Assembly: GCF_030646165.1 (NCBI RefSeq)
Contig: NZ_JAUTDO010000001.1
Span: 496,001 to 560,000, forward strand
DNA: 64,000 nt
Source of the DNA: Conexibacter sp. CPCC 206217
Lineage (GTDB): Bacteria; Actinomycetota; Thermoleophilia; Solirubrobacterales; Solirubrobacteraceae
Reading direction: 5' to 3'
Shown here: positions 17,935 through 27,021 of the stretch, one piece after another
Position numbering within the stretch: position 1 is the stretch's first letter
Layout of the letters: the number at the start of each line of letters is the position of its first letter
Translations under genes and position numbers: made by a program
The notes under the pieces: generated by a model
What the model was told of the DNA's origin: nothing
Databases searched by the model: none
The model's input: the letters and a program-made list of their open reading frames with translations, nothing else

Positions 17935-18707
17935 GCCGGCTTCTCCGCGTCCGCCGCGGGCGCGTCGCCGGCGCCCAGCTCCGCCGCGGGCGCGCTGCCG
18001 CCGCCGAGCTCGGCCTTCAGCTTCTCCAGCTCGCTGTCGACCGCTCCGCCGGCGCCGAGCTGCGCGAGCTGGCGGTCGATGTCGTCCTGACCGTCGCCGA
18101 GCTGGGTCAGGTCGTCGAACGCGCCGGCCTTCTCGAGCTCGTCCATCGCACCCGCGCGGGCGCGCATGTTCTCGGTCTTGTCGAGCGCGCGCTGCATCGC
18201 GAGGCCGACGTCGGCCATCTCCTCGCCCACGCCCGTCGCCGCCTCCGAGATGCGCACCTGCGCCTCGGCGGCCGAGTACTGCGCCTTGACGACTTCCTTC
18301 TTGGAGCGGAAGGCTTCGATCTTCGCCTGCAGCTTCGCCTGGTTGTCGACCATCGACTGCTGCTGCTGCTCGAGCTCGGCGACCTGCGTGTCGAGACCCT
18401 GCAGCTCGCTCTGGATCGCGGCCTTGCGCTCCAGGGCCGTGCGCGCCAGCGTCTCGTTGCCCGCAGACAGCGCCTGGCGCGCCTGCGTGTCGAGCTTCAC
18501 GACCTGCTGCTCCATCTTCTGCGACTGCAGCTGAAGGCGCTTCTTGGACGTGACGACGTCCGCGAGCCCCTTCTTCACGTTCTGCAACAGCTCCATCTGC
18601 TTCTGGTAGCTGTACTCCAGCGTCTCGGAAGGATCCTCTGCTTTGTCGAGCAGCTTGGAGATCTTCGCCTTTACGACGGTGGAGAAGCGCCCGGACAGAC
18701 CGGCCAT
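17931..18707 (-). CDS. pspA: Phage shock protein A (PspA/IM30 family)
   Basis: A 258-residue ESCRT-III-like coiled-coil protein that polymerises on the inner face of stressed membranes and limits proton leak. Residues 1-220 are continuous amphipathic and coiled-coil helix, beginning with a typical membrane-binding segment; the C-terminal ~35 residues are Ala/Gly-rich. A GAGGAGGA Shine-Dalgarno precedes the ATG. It is cotranscribed with pspAA and lies opposite htpX-pspAB. Confidence 0.95.
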   Translation of the reverse strand: MAGLSGRFSTVVKAKISKLLDKAEDPSETLEYSYQKQMELLQNVKKGLADVVTSKKRLQLQSQKMEQQVVKLDTQARQALSAGNETLARTALERKAAIQSELQGLDTQVAELEQQQQSMVDNQAKLQAKIEAFRSKKEVVKAQYSAAEAQVRISEAATGVGEEMADVGLAMQRALDKTENMRARAGAMDELEKAGAFDDLTQLGDGQDDIDRQLAQLGAGGAVDSELEKLKAELGGGSAPAAELGAGDAPAADAEKPA

Positions 18708-18809
18708 CAGGATCCTCCTCGGACAGGTTCGTGGATCAGAGCATCAAGCCTATCGGGCACGGACACCGGCCGAAGGGCGGCGAACCGTACGGCGGGCGGC
18801 GAGCGGCGC

Positions 18810-19508
18810 TCAGAAGTTCTCGGGATGACGCGCCTTGAAGCCGCGCGTCGTGTATCTGCCGGGCCGCCAGCGCGGACCCTCTGCGCCGGGACCGCTCGTG
18901 TCGAGCCGCAGGCCGGCGATGATCACGAAGGCGTGACCGGGGTTCGTGTAGACGGTGATCCAGTCGCCTCTGCCGGAGTCGCCCCACGACATGAAGCTGG
19001 ACGAATCGAGCGGACTGTCGAGCAGGCCGCCGCCGTTGAGCGCGTAGGAGACCGTGCCGGAGCAGTCGTAGCCGCTGGCGCGGAAGCTCTTGTGCCCGCC
19101 GCCGTACACGTACGGCTTGTCGAGCAGGTCGTTCGCCGCCCAAACCGCCTCCTGCACCTCGACGGGCGCGGCAGCGGGGGCGTAGGCGATCCCGTCTCTG
19201 AAGATCGCGCGAGCGCCGGGGACGGTCGGACGGCTGTCCTGCGGCGGAACGTAGTCGGCGCTGGCGCCGCCGGCGGCCGCACCGGGCTGCTGCCCCTGCT
19301 CGGACTGCTGCGCCTGCTGGACCTCGGGTGCCTGAGGGGCCTGCTTGGCCGGCGACTTCTTCGCCTTCTTGGCCTTCTTGCCCTCGGGGGCTCTCGGCTT
19401 CGCCTCGCTCGTGACGCCCGCACCGCCCGAGACCACCGCGGAAGCCGCGGGAGCCCAGATGGCAAAGACCGTCATGAGACCCAGCGCAAGCAGGGTCCTG
19501 AAACGCAA
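18810..19508 (-). CDS. Secreted NlpC/P60-like peptidase under riboswitch control
   Basis: A 232-residue secreted protein: signal peptide, a Lys/Pro/Gln-rich linker and a C-terminal NlpC/P60-like domain with Cys149 in YDCSG and His192 in NPGHAF. Such enzymes cleave peptide stems of peptidoglycan. I chose the TTG at 19508 because GAGGAAG lies 5 nt upstream and it keeps a full signal peptide. The aptamer of a c-di-AMP riboswitch ends only 16 nt before this codon, so ligand binding could directly mask the ribosome-binding site. Confidence 0.85.
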   Translation of the reverse strand: MRFRTLLALGLMTVFAIWAPAASAVVSGGAGVTSEAKPRAPEGKKAKKAKKSPAKQAPQAPEVQQAQQSEQGQQPGAAAGGASADYVPPQDSRPTVPGARAIFRDGIAYAPAAAPVEVQEAVWAANDLLDKPYVYGGGHKSFRASGYDCSGTVSYALNGGGLLDSPLDSSSFMSWGDSGRGDWITVYTNPGHAFVIIAGLRLDTSGPGAEGPRWRPGRYTTRGFKARHPENF

Positions 19509-19523
19509 CAGCTTCCTCTTTCG

Positions 19524-19649
19524 TCGGCCTCCGGGGTTAGCTGTCGGGCTAGCGCTGAAAGAGCCTGCGCCTCCCACGGGTCGACCGTGGAATTAGCCCC
19601 AAACGACTTGGGTCCCCCGGTCCGGGGCTTCGGGCCCCGGATTCGGCGT
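19524..19649 (-). promoter_or_regulatory. Cyclic di-AMP riboswitch (ydaO/yuaA class)
   Basis: On the minus strand the conserved blocks appear in order: GCCGAATCC, CCGGGGGACCCAAG, GGGGCTAATTCC (usually GGTGAATCC) and CCCGACAGCTAACC. The 3' end lies 16 nt before the TTG start of the NlpC/P60-like gene and 4 nt before its Shine-Dalgarno, leaving little room for a separate terminator. Translational control is therefore more likely here than at the 14.9-kb riboswitch. Confidence 0.88.
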
Positions 19650-19756
19650 TGCGCGGCATCCTAAGGAGGTCACCGGCGTTACGTCAACCCCTATCGAATG
19701 TGAAAATTCCCGCGCATCGGGAACTGCCGTCGGTCTCGACACCTAGGATGCCGCGC

Positions 19757-21424
19757 ATGCCATCCTCTCATCTGCCCTTTATCAGGCGTTCCCGTCGGCT
19801 GGCGGCGGCGCTTCTGCTGCTGCTCGCGACAGTCGTGCTGGCCGCCTGTGGCGGCAGTGGCGACGACAACTCCCAGGCCGCCGCGCCCAGCGACGGCCCC
19901 GCGACGCTGGCGCCGCCGAACGCGACCGTCTACGGCGAGATCCTCGTGCGCCCCAGCGGCGACGTCGAGGCGGGAATCGTCACAGCCGCGAGACGGATGC
20001 TGCGCGTCGATGACCCGGGCAGAGAGCTGCGCAGACTGTTCGACGAGCAGACCGACGGCCAGCGCGGCGTCTTCACGAGAGAGATCGACCCCTGGCTCGG
20101 CAGCACGATCGGCGGCTTCCTGCTGATCGAGAACGCCGCGCAGACGGAGTCGCCCGACGGCGCGGTGATCGCCGACGTGAGAGACAGAGACGCCGCGCAG
20201 GCGGCGATCGACAGACTGCTCGCCGACAGAGACCTCCAAAGAGGCGGCACCTACGAGGGTGTCGACTACAGCGTCGACAGCAGAGACGACTCGTGGACCG
20301 GCCTGATCGACGACTTCTTCGTCGTCGGCACGGCCGAGGGCTTCAGAGCCGCCGTCGTCGCCTCCAGAGGCAGATCGCTGGCCGACGAGGATCGCTTCAC
20401 GACGGCCGCCGACGAGCTCGCCGACGACCGCCTCGCGTGGGCGTACGTCGAGCCGGCCGGGATCGCGAGACTGATCAGCGACCAGGCCGAGCAGCAGGCG
20501 CAGCAACTCGACCCCGAGTTTCGGAGAGCGTTCGAGCAGCAGCAGGACCAGATCGACAGAGCGCTCGGTTCCGAGCCGATCACGGCCTCGCTGACCGCGC
20601 GTGCCGACCAGGTCGTCTTCGACGTGAGCTCCGGCTCCGCCGAGCTGCCGCAGAACGAGGGCGACGGCGCCGTCGCGATCGGCGACCTGCCCGGCGACGC
20701 CTGGGCCGCGTTCGCGACGCCGCTGCTGGGCGACCTGATCAGCAGAACGCTGAGACAGGCCGGCCAGTACGACGAGGCCGCCAGAGCCGTCAGACAGCTG
20801 ACCGCGCTGGACCTCGACAGCGATGTGCTCGGCTGGCTCGGCGGGATCGCCGCGTTCGTGCGCGGGACCTCCCCGCTCGACATCGGCGGCGGCATCGTGA
20901 TCGGCTCCGGCGACCCGGCCGCCTCGCAGCGCTTCGTCGGCAGACTCGAGCGGATCGTCGGTGGCCTCGGCCTGCCGACGACGCCGACGACCGGCGCTGG
21001 CAGAGGCTTCCAGCTGAAGCTGCCGACGTTCCCGCAACCGATCGTCGTGCTGGCGCAGGACGACAAGGTCGTGCTCGGACTCGGCGTGGCGTCGACGCGC
21101 GACGCGCTCGATCCCGACGAGAAGCTCGACGACACGGAACCGGGCAAGAGCGCGATCGCCTCGCTGGGCGACGACTTCAAGCCCGCCTTCGTGCTCGTGC
21201 CCGAGCCGATGATCACGCTGCTGAGAGCGCTCGGGCTCGACAGCGACCCTGACTTCCAGTCCGCGCTGCCGTACCTGACCGCGTACAGATCGATCGTCGC
21301 GGGCTCCAAGCAGGACGACGGGCGCACGACGGGGCGCCTGACGCTGAACCTGCAGGACCCGGAGGGCACGCCGGGTGACGACGGCGACGGCGAGGGGACG
21401 CAGACGGCCGACGTGACGCCGTAA
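19757..21424 (+). CDS. DUF3352-family lipoprotein
   Basis: A 555-residue predicted lipoprotein with an Arg-rich n-region, a long Leu/Ala core and lipobox LAACG. The remainder fits DUF3352: repeated ALERA-like helices, TIGGFLL and GDAWAAFATP segments, with no catalytic motif. Function unknown. TAGGAT (19744-19749) ends 7 nt before the ATG at 19757, so I prefer this leaderless start to the ATG at 19748. Arginine is very often AGA here. It diverges from the riboswitch-controlled peptidase. Confidence 0.8.
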   Translation: MPSSHLPFIRRSRRLAAALLLLLATVVLAACGGSGDDNSQAAAPSDGPATLAPPNATVYGEILVRPSGDVEAGIVTAARRMLRVDDPGRELRRLFDEQTDGQRGVFTREIDPWLGSTIGGFLLIENAAQTESPDGAVIADVRDRDAAQAAIDRLLADRDLQRGGTYEGVDYSVDSRDDSWTGLIDDFFVVGTAEGFRAAVVASRGRSLADEDRFTTAADELADDRLAWAYVEPAGIARLISDQAEQQAQQLDPEFRRAFEQQQDQIDRALGSEPITASLTARADQVVFDVSSGSAELPQNEGDGAVAIGDLPGDAWAAFATPLLGDLISRTLRQAGQYDEAARAVRQLTALDLDSDVLGWLGGIAAFVRGTSPLDIGGGIVIGSGDPAASQRFVGRLERIVGGLGLPTTPTTGAGRGFQLKLPTFPQPIVVLAQDDKVVLGLGVASTRDALDPDEKLDDTEPGKSAIASLGDDFKPAFVLVPEPMITLLRALGLDSDPDFQSALPYLTAYRSIVAGSKQDDGRTTGRLTLNLQDPEGTPGDDGDGEGTQTADVTP

Positions 21425-21520
21425 AGCGGGATGGCGCGACCTGCGCGCCGCTCCGTTCCCGAACTTCGTTCACAGGTCACCGACTCGAAGCGGCGAGCGG
21501 CGGGCTATGGTGCGTGGCCG

Positions 21521-22726
21521 ATGATGCGCCGCAGCCTCGCCCTCGCCGGTCTTCTGCTGCTCCTGCTGACCGGCCTTGCCGGCTGCGGCGGGGGCGACGA
21601 CGGCAGCGCCGACACGTCCGGCTCAGACGACCCGCTGCCGACGCCGCAGATCGGCTCCAGCGGCGACCAGCCGCAGGCGTCGCAACAGCTCGGCTTCCCC
21701 GGCTTCGCGACGAAGAACACGACCCGCGTCGGCGGTGCCGACGCGGTCGCCAACGCCGCCGCGATCGCGCGCGCGGTGTACCCCGGCGGGGCGCCCAACA
21801 CACAGCCGCCGGCGGTCGCGATCGCCGACCAGGACAACTGGCAGGCCGGCCTCGCGGCCGCGGTGCTGATGAGCAGCCCGCTGCGGGCGCCGCTGCTGCT
21901 GTCGGACGGCACGTCGCTGCCGCAGGCCAGCGACGACGCGCTGAGAGCGCTCGCGCCGACCGGCGAGAGAGCGCTCGGCGGCGTCCAGGTGGTACGGATC
22001 GGCTCCGACACGCCCGCCCCCGGTGGTTTCCGCTCGACCACGATCGACGGCAGAGACCCGGCGGTACTGGCGGCCGCGATCGACAGATTCCAGTCGGCCG
22101 CCGCGGGCAGACCGACGCGCGCGGTGATGATCGCCTCCAGTGAGGATCCGGCCTTCGCGATGCCGGCGGCCGCCTACGCCGCCAAGAGCGGCACGCCGGT
22201 GCTCTTCGTCAGCAGAGACACGATCCCCGGCGCGACGTTCGCGGCGCTGCGCGCCCACGGCAGACCGCGAATCTACGTGCTCGGCCCGGAGACGGTCATC
22301 AGCTCAGACGTCGAGCGCGCGCTCAGAGGCCTCGGCACGGTGACGCGCGTGTCCGGCGAGGACGCCGTCAGAAACTCGATCGCGTTCGCGCGCTACAGCG
22401 ACGGCGCGTTCGGCTGGGGCGTCGTCGACCCCGGCCACGGGCTCGTCTTCGCCAACGACAGAAGCCCCGAGGACGCCGCCGTGGCGGCGCCGTTGTCGGC
22501 CAGCGGGACCTACGGGCCGCTGCTGCTGCTCGACGACGCGGCGACGCTGCCGCTGCCGCTGGGCGAGTACCTGCTGGACATACAGCCGGGCTACGAGCGC
22601 GACCCGGTCCGCGGCGTCTACAATCACGCCTGGCTGATCGGCGACGAGGCGGCGATATCGCTTCCGGTCCAGTCGCGCATCGACAGCCTCCTGGAGATCT
22701 CCCCGGTCAGAACGAGCCAGCCGTGA
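21521..22726 (+). CDS. Lipoprotein with cell-wall-binding repeat 2 domains
   Basis: A 401-residue lipoprotein (lipobox LAGCG). It contains three CWB2-type units, recognised by RVGGADAVANAAAIA, APLLLSD, TPVLFVSRD and IYVLGPETVISSDVERAL. Such modules anchor proteins to cell-wall polymers in Gram-positive bacteria; no catalytic domain is attached. TATGGT (21506-21511) ends 9 nt before the ATG. The next gene begins at its stop codon (GTGA). Confidence 0.85.
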   Translation: MMRRSLALAGLLLLLLTGLAGCGGGDDGSADTSGSDDPLPTPQIGSSGDQPQASQQLGFPGFATKNTTRVGGADAVANAAAIARAVYPGGAPNTQPPAVAIADQDNWQAGLAAAVLMSSPLRAPLLLSDGTSLPQASDDALRALAPTGERALGGVQVVRIGSDTPAPGGFRSTTIDGRDPAVLAAAIDRFQSAAAGRPTRAVMIASSEDPAFAMPAAAYAAKSGTPVLFVSRDTIPGATFAALRAHGRPRIYVLGPETVISSDVERALRGLGTVTRVSGEDAVRNSIAFARYSDGAFGWGVVDPGHGLVFANDRSPEDAAVAAPLSASGTYGPLLLLDDAATLPLPLGEYLLDIQPGYERDPVRGVYNHAWLIGDEAAISLPVQSRIDSLLEISPVRTSQP

Positions 22727-23001
22727 GCCAATTCGAGCATCCAGATCGCCTCCGCCCCGGACGCGACGTCACCGTCGACGACGTCCGGCAGTTGATGGGC
22801 GCATCGACCCCGCACTTCGCGCTGCAACTGCGCGAGCGCATCCGCAAACTGATCAGAGGCCTCCCGGCCGATCACCCCGCCCGCGTCGAGGGCGAGCGCG
22901 AGATCGCCCGCCTCGAGGGCATCGCCTTCCACGGCGAGGTCCGCGGGACGCCCGAGCAGCCGGGCATGAAGACGCTCGCCAGCGTCGACGACGCCGCCTG
23001 A
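22723..23001 (+). CDS. Small conserved-looking hypothetical protein
   Basis: A 92-residue soluble protein whose GTG start overlaps the stop codon of the CWB2 lipoprotein (GTGA), so it is translationally coupled. It has a helical centre (FALQLRERIRKLIRGL) and a C-terminal GMKTLASVD. I do not recognise it. A weak GCGAC/GTCGC hairpin follows at 23015-23028. Confidence 0.65.
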   Translation: MSQFEHPDRLRPGRDVTVDDVRQLMGASTPHFALQLRERIRKLIRGLPADHPARVEGEREIARLEGIAFHGEVRGTPEQPGMKTLASVDDAA

Positions 23002-23088
23002 GCGGCGGCGCTCTGCGACGGGCGTCGCGGGGTTTCGGCGGGTGGTTGCTGCCGTGCGGCGGCGGCCCGGTGAGCTAGGCTCGCGCGG

Positions 23089-24123
23089 ATGCGCGTCGGT
23101 CTCTTTCTCGCCTACTGGCCCTGGTTCACGCCGCAGGAGCAGGTCGAGCTGGCCGTGCTCGGCGACGAGCTCGGGCTCGACTCGGTCTGGATCTCGGAGG
23201 CATGGGGGCAGGACGCCGTCTCCGTGCTGGGACTGCTGAGCGGCAAGACGCAGCGGATCGCGCTCGGCTCCGGGCTGATGCAGATCCCGGCGCGCCAGCC
23301 GACCGCGACGGCGATGGCGGCCGCCTCGCTCGACGTGCTCAGCGGCGGGCGCTTCCGGCTCGGGCTCGGGCTGTCGGGGCCGCAGGTCTCCGAGGGCTGG
23401 TACGGAACGCCGTTCAAGAGACCGCTCAGCCGCACGCGCGAGTACGTCGAGATCGTGCGGATGGTGCTCGCGCGCAGAACCGTCACGTACGACGGCAGCG
23501 AGTGGACGCTGCCGCTGCCGGCCGACGCGCCCGGCGCGACCGGGCTCGGCCGCCCGCTGAAGCTGCTCGCCAAGCCGGTGCAGGAGCGGATCCCCGTCTA
23601 CCTCGGTGCGATCGGGCCGAAGGCCGTCGAGCAGACCGGCGCGATCGCGGACGGCTGGCTGCCGTTCCTGCTCAACCCCGAGCAGCCCGAGACGCTGCTC
23701 GATCCGCTGCGGCGGGGCGCCGAGGCCGCCGGACGCTCGCTGGCGGAGATCGACGTCGCACCGGTCGTGCCGACGGCGGTCGCCGAATCGGTCGAGCAGG
23801 CGCGCGACCTCGTGCGACCGTGGCTCGCCTTCTACCTCGGCGCAATGGGCGCGAAGGACAAGAACTTCTACGTCGAACTGGCCGACCGCTACGGCTACGG
23901 CGACGCGGCGCGGACCTGCCAGGAGCGCTTCCTCGACGGCGACCGCGTCGGCGCGGCGGCAGCGCTCAGCGACGAGTTGCTCGACATCTCGACGATCGCG
24001 ACCACGCCGGACGGGCTCGCCGAGCGCCTCGAGCGCTACCGCGCGATCGGTGCCGACACGCTCGTGATCGTGCCCGCCGGCGACAAGGCCGCGACGGTGC
24101 GCGCGGTCGCGGCGGCGCCGTGA
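23089..24123 (+). CDS. Luciferase-like (LLM) F420-dependent oxidoreductase
   Basis: A 344-residue bacterial-luciferase-like TIM-barrel oxidoreductase. The start (MRVGLFL), IALGSGLMQIPARQPTATAMAA and LDVLSGGRFRLGLG are typical of the F420-dependent LLM class common in actinobacteria. Substrate unknown. TAGGCT (23076-23081) ends 7 nt before the ATG, indicating a leaderless transcript. The stop codon overlaps the GTG of xseA. Confidence 0.88.
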   Translation: MRVGLFLAYWPWFTPQEQVELAVLGDELGLDSVWISEAWGQDAVSVLGLLSGKTQRIALGSGLMQIPARQPTATAMAAASLDVLSGGRFRLGLGLSGPQVSEGWYGTPFKRPLSRTREYVEIVRMVLARRTVTYDGSEWTLPLPADAPGATGLGRPLKLLAKPVQERIPVYLGAIGPKAVEQTGAIADGWLPFLLNPEQPETLLDPLRRGAEAAGRSLAEIDVAPVVPTAVAESVEQARDLVRPWLAFYLGAMGAKDKNFYVELADRYGYGDAARTCQERFLDGDRVGAAAALSDELLDISTIATTPDGLAERLERYRAIGADTLVIVPAGDKAATVRAVAAAP

Positions 24124-25535
24124 GCGAGCCCGCTCCCGTACCCGCCGGCATCCCCGGCAGCGCACTGCCGGGCCCGTTCGCCGTCGGCGTCTACGCGGAG
24201 CGGCTGAGACAGCAGCTGCGCTCGTTCGCGCGCGTGCAGGTCTTCGGCGAGCTGTGGAACTTCCGCTCCAGCCGCACGACCGTCTACTTCGAGCTGCGTG
24301 ATCCGCGCGGAGCACTGCCGTGCGCGATGTGGCGCAGCGACTTCGACGCGCTCGACGTCGAGCCGACCGACGGCGCGCAGGTCGTGCTCGCGGGCGGCTG
24401 CGACTACTACCCGGGCAGCGCGACCTCTTCCCCCTCCTTCTCCTTCCGCGCGACCGACCTGCGGATCGCCGGCGAGGGCGATCTGCTCGCGCAGGTCGAG
24501 CGGCTGCGCAAGCTGCTCGCGTCCGAGGGGCTGATGGAGCCGCAGAGGCATCTTCCCCGTCCGCTGCTGCCGCGCACGATCGGCGTCGTCACCGGCGAGA
24601 CCGGCAAGGCCCGCGACGACGTGCTCGCCGGCCTGCGACGGCGCGGCTGGGGCGGCCGTCTGATCTGGGGCTTCGCGCCGGTGCAGGACCGTCACGCCGC
24701 GCCGAAGATCGCGCAGGCGCTGCGCGACCTCGCCGCGATCGAGGAGGTCGACGTCGTGATCGTCGCGCGCGGCGGCGGCTCGCTCGCCGACCTGTTCGCA
24801 TTCTGCGACGAGACGCTGTGCCGCACCGTCGCGCTGCTGCGCGTGCCGGTGATCGCGTCGGTCGGCCACCACACCGACCGCACGCTGATCGACGACGTCG
24901 CTGCGGTCTGCGCATCGACGCCGACGCATGCGGCGGAGGCGGCCGTGCGACTCGACGTCAACGACGCGCGCGCGAGGCTGATCCGCGAGACGCGTCGCCT
25001 CGACCGTCACGGCCGCCGCGCCGTGCTCGACCGCGCGCGCACGCTGGCGGCGCTCGCGCGCGCCCCCGCCGAGCACGTCGCCCGCCACCGCCGCCGCCTG
25101 CATCAGCAACTGCGCGAGCTGCGCGCCAGCGCCCGTCGCCGCGGCGAGCGCGAGCGCGACCTGGCCGCGACACGGCTGCTCGTGCTGCGCCGCAAGGCCG
25201 ACGTCGCCGCCGCGGACCGGACCCGCGCGGGGGCCCTGCTGCGCGGCGACGGCGAGCGGCTGCGTCACAGCGCCGACGCCGCCACGACACGACGCCGACG
25301 CGACCTCGAACGGTTGGAGCTGGCGCTCGCCGCCCACGATCCCGCCCGCACGCTGGAGCGCGGCTACGCGCTCGTCGAGCAGGCGGACGGCACGCTCGTC
25401 ACCTCGGCCGAGCAGGCGCGCGCCGCCGGCACGCTCGACCTGCGCTTCCACGACGGTCGCGTCCGCGCCGACGTGAGCGATCCGGCCGGCGACGAGGGCG
25501 TCGTCGGGGCCGACGTGGAGGATGCGGCAAGATGA
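24120..25535 (+). CDS. xseA: Exodeoxyribonuclease VII large subunit
   Basis: A 471-residue large subunit of the single-strand exonuclease that trims DNA to oligonucleotides during repair. It has the N-terminal OB fold (VFGELWNFR), the catalytic domain with GVVTGETGKARDDVL and VARGGGSLADL, a long Arg-rich coiled coil, and the C-terminal LERGYALV segment. The GTG at 24120 overlaps the upstream stop (GTGA); xseB overlaps the end (ATGA). Confidence 0.95.
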   Translation: MSEPAPVPAGIPGSALPGPFAVGVYAERLRQQLRSFARVQVFGELWNFRSSRTTVYFELRDPRGALPCAMWRSDFDALDVEPTDGAQVVLAGGCDYYPGSATSSPSFSFRATDLRIAGEGDLLAQVERLRKLLASEGLMEPQRHLPRPLLPRTIGVVTGETGKARDDVLAGLRRRGWGGRLIWGFAPVQDRHAAPKIAQALRDLAAIEEVDVVIVARGGGSLADLFAFCDETLCRTVALLRVPVIASVGHHTDRTLIDDVAAVCASTPTHAAEAAVRLDVNDARARLIRETRRLDRHGRRAVLDRARTLAALARAPAEHVARHRRRLHQQLRELRASARRRGERERDLAATRLLVLRRKADVAAADRTRAGALLRGDGERLRHSADAATTRRRRDLERLELALAAHDPARTLERGYALVEQADGTLVTSAEQARAAGTLDLRFHDGRVRADVSDPAGDEGVVGADVEDAAR

Positions 25536-25819
25536 GCAGCGTGCAGATCGGGATCGAAGGCGCCGGCGCCCCCGGCGAGGAGCCGCAGGGCCAGTTGACG
25601 TACGAGCGCGCGAGCGCGCGGATCGAGGAGATCATCCGCCGGCTCGACTCCGGCGAGGCCGGCCTGCGCGAGACCCTGGAGCTGGTCGCCGAGGGCCGCC
25701 GCCTGGTCGAGTTCTGCGCCGGCGAACTGGACGCCGTCGGCAGAGGGCTGGAGGAGCTGCGGCTCGACGAGCTGGTCGCGCGGCTGGAGCGCGGCGGCGA
25801 GACCGGCGAGCAGCGATGA
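25532..25819 (+). CDS. xseB: Exodeoxyribonuclease VII small subunit
   Basis: A 95-residue partner of XseA. The family core is clear: LTYERASARIEEIIRRLDSGEAGL, then LVAEGRRLVEFC. Several small subunits coat the XseA coiled coil. Its ATG overlaps the xseA stop codon, giving the expected coupled expression, and its own stop overlaps a 26-codon frame (25816). Confidence 0.95.
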   Translation: MSSVQIGIEGAGAPGEEPQGQLTYERASARIEEIIRRLDSGEAGLRETLELVAEGRRLVEFCAGELDAVGRGLEELRLDELVARLERGGETGEQR

Positions 25820-25896
25820 ACGCGGCGACCCCGCTCGCGACCGCGCGAAAGAGCAGCGACGGCGCCGCGCCCGCAGTGGGAACGGCGTCTCGATGA
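25816..25896 (+). CDS. Candidate 26-residue microprotein coupled to xseB
   Basis: ATG at 25816 overlaps the xseB stop (ATGA), and the stop TGA at 25894-25896 overlaps the next ATG (ATGA). The frame encodes 26 Ala/Thr/Ser-rich residues without a recognisable motif. It may be a real peptide or merely a translational bridge between xseB and the enolase-like gene. Confidence 0.35.
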   Translation: MNAATPLATARKSSDGAAPAVGTASR

Positions 25897-26951
25897 GCAC
25901 CTACGCCCTGCTGGCCGACCTGCCGCTGACGATCGAGTCGTACGCGCTCGAAGGGCTGCAACTCGACGTCTCCAGCGGCTTCACGCGCAGATCGACGATC
26001 GTGCACCTGCACGGCGGCGGGCACGAGGGCGTCGGCGAGGACGTCGTCTACGAAGCGGAGGACCAGGACGCGCTGCAGGCGGCGGGCGCCGTCCAGCCGC
26101 TGGCCGGCACGTGGACGCTGGGCGACTTCTGCGCCCACGTCGACGCGCTCGATCTCTTCCCCGTCGAGCCGAGAAGCGGCGAGACCTCGCGCCTCTACCG
26201 CCGCTGGTCGTTTCACTCGGCGGCGCTGGACCTCGCGCTGCGACAGATCGGCAGACCGCTGCACGAGCTGCTCGGCCGCACGCCGCAGCCGCTCACCTTC
26301 GTCGTCTCGCTGTCGCTCGGCAGACCGGCCGAGCCCGAGCGCGTCACGCGCCTGCTGCAGCGCTATCCGACGCTGCGCTTCAAGCTCGACGCGAGCCCGG
26401 ACTGGGACGACGACGTGATCGCGGCGCTGCGCGCGACCGGCGCCGTCGACTCGATCGACTACAAGGGCAAGTACAAGGGCACGATCGTCGACACGCCCGC
26501 CGAGCCCGGCTGGTATCGGCGCGTCGCCGACGCCTTCCCGGACGTCTGGCTGGAGGACCCGGACCTCGACGCGGACGGGATCGACGCGGCGCTCGCGCCC
26601 GACCGCGACCGCATCACCTGGGACGCGCCGATCCACTCGATCGCCGACGTCGAGGCGCTGCCGTTCGCGCCCAAGATGGTGAACGTGAAGCCGTCGCGCT
26701 TCGGTGGGCTGGAGCGCCTCTGCGCCGGCTACGACTATTGCGCCGAGCACGGCATACGCGCCTACGGCGGCGGCCAGTTCGAGCTCGGCGTCGGGCGCGG
26801 GCAGGCGCAGTACCTCGCATCGCTGTTCCACCCCGAGACGCCGAACGACCTCGCGCCGAGCGCCTACAACCTCGCGGTCCCGGCCGACGGCCTGCCCGCG
26901 AGCCCGCTGGCGCCGCGCCCGTCGGCGACCGGCTTTCGCTGGGAGGGCTGA
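25893..26951 (+). CDS. Enolase-superfamily enzyme
   Basis: A 352-residue protein with the muconate-lactonizing/o-succinylbenzoate-synthase fold pattern. Candidate metal and acid-base residues lie in RFKLD, WLEDP, TWDAPIHS and MVNVKPSRFGG, in the right order for the barrel. Substrate specificity cannot be assigned, and no menaquinone genes are nearby. It is translationally coupled to the xseB row through an ATGA overlap. Confidence 0.75.
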   Translation: MSTYALLADLPLTIESYALEGLQLDVSSGFTRRSTIVHLHGGGHEGVGEDVVYEAEDQDALQAAGAVQPLAGTWTLGDFCAHVDALDLFPVEPRSGETSRLYRRWSFHSAALDLALRQIGRPLHELLGRTPQPLTFVVSLSLGRPAEPERVTRLLQRYPTLRFKLDASPDWDDDVIAALRATGAVDSIDYKGKYKGTIVDTPAEPGWYRRVADAFPDVWLEDPDLDADGIDAALAPDRDRITWDAPIHSIADVEALPFAPKMVNVKPSRFGGLERLCAGYDYCAEHGIRAYGGGQFELGVGRGQAQYLASLFHPETPNDLAPSAYNLAVPADGLPASPLAPRPSATGFRWEG

Positions 26952-26954
26952 GCG

Positions 26955-26972
26955 GCGCCGCGTTCGCGGCGC
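26955..26972 (+). terminator. Hairpin after the enolase-superfamily gene
   Basis: GCGCCGC and GCGGCGC form a 7-bp stem around GTTC, 3 bp after the stop codon. Confidence 0.5.
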
Positions 26973-27000
26973 GCGACGTCGGCGGGGGGCGAACTCTGCC

Positions 27001-27020
27001 GCGTGCCGGATCAGGCACGC
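27001..27020. promoter_or_regulatory. Perfect 7-bp inverted repeat ending 1 nt before a start codon
   Basis: GCGTGCC-GGATCA-GGCACGC sits directly before the ATG at 27022. As RNA it would fold over the ribosome-binding region; as DNA it could be an operator. Confidence 0.4.
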
Positions 27021-27021
27021 C

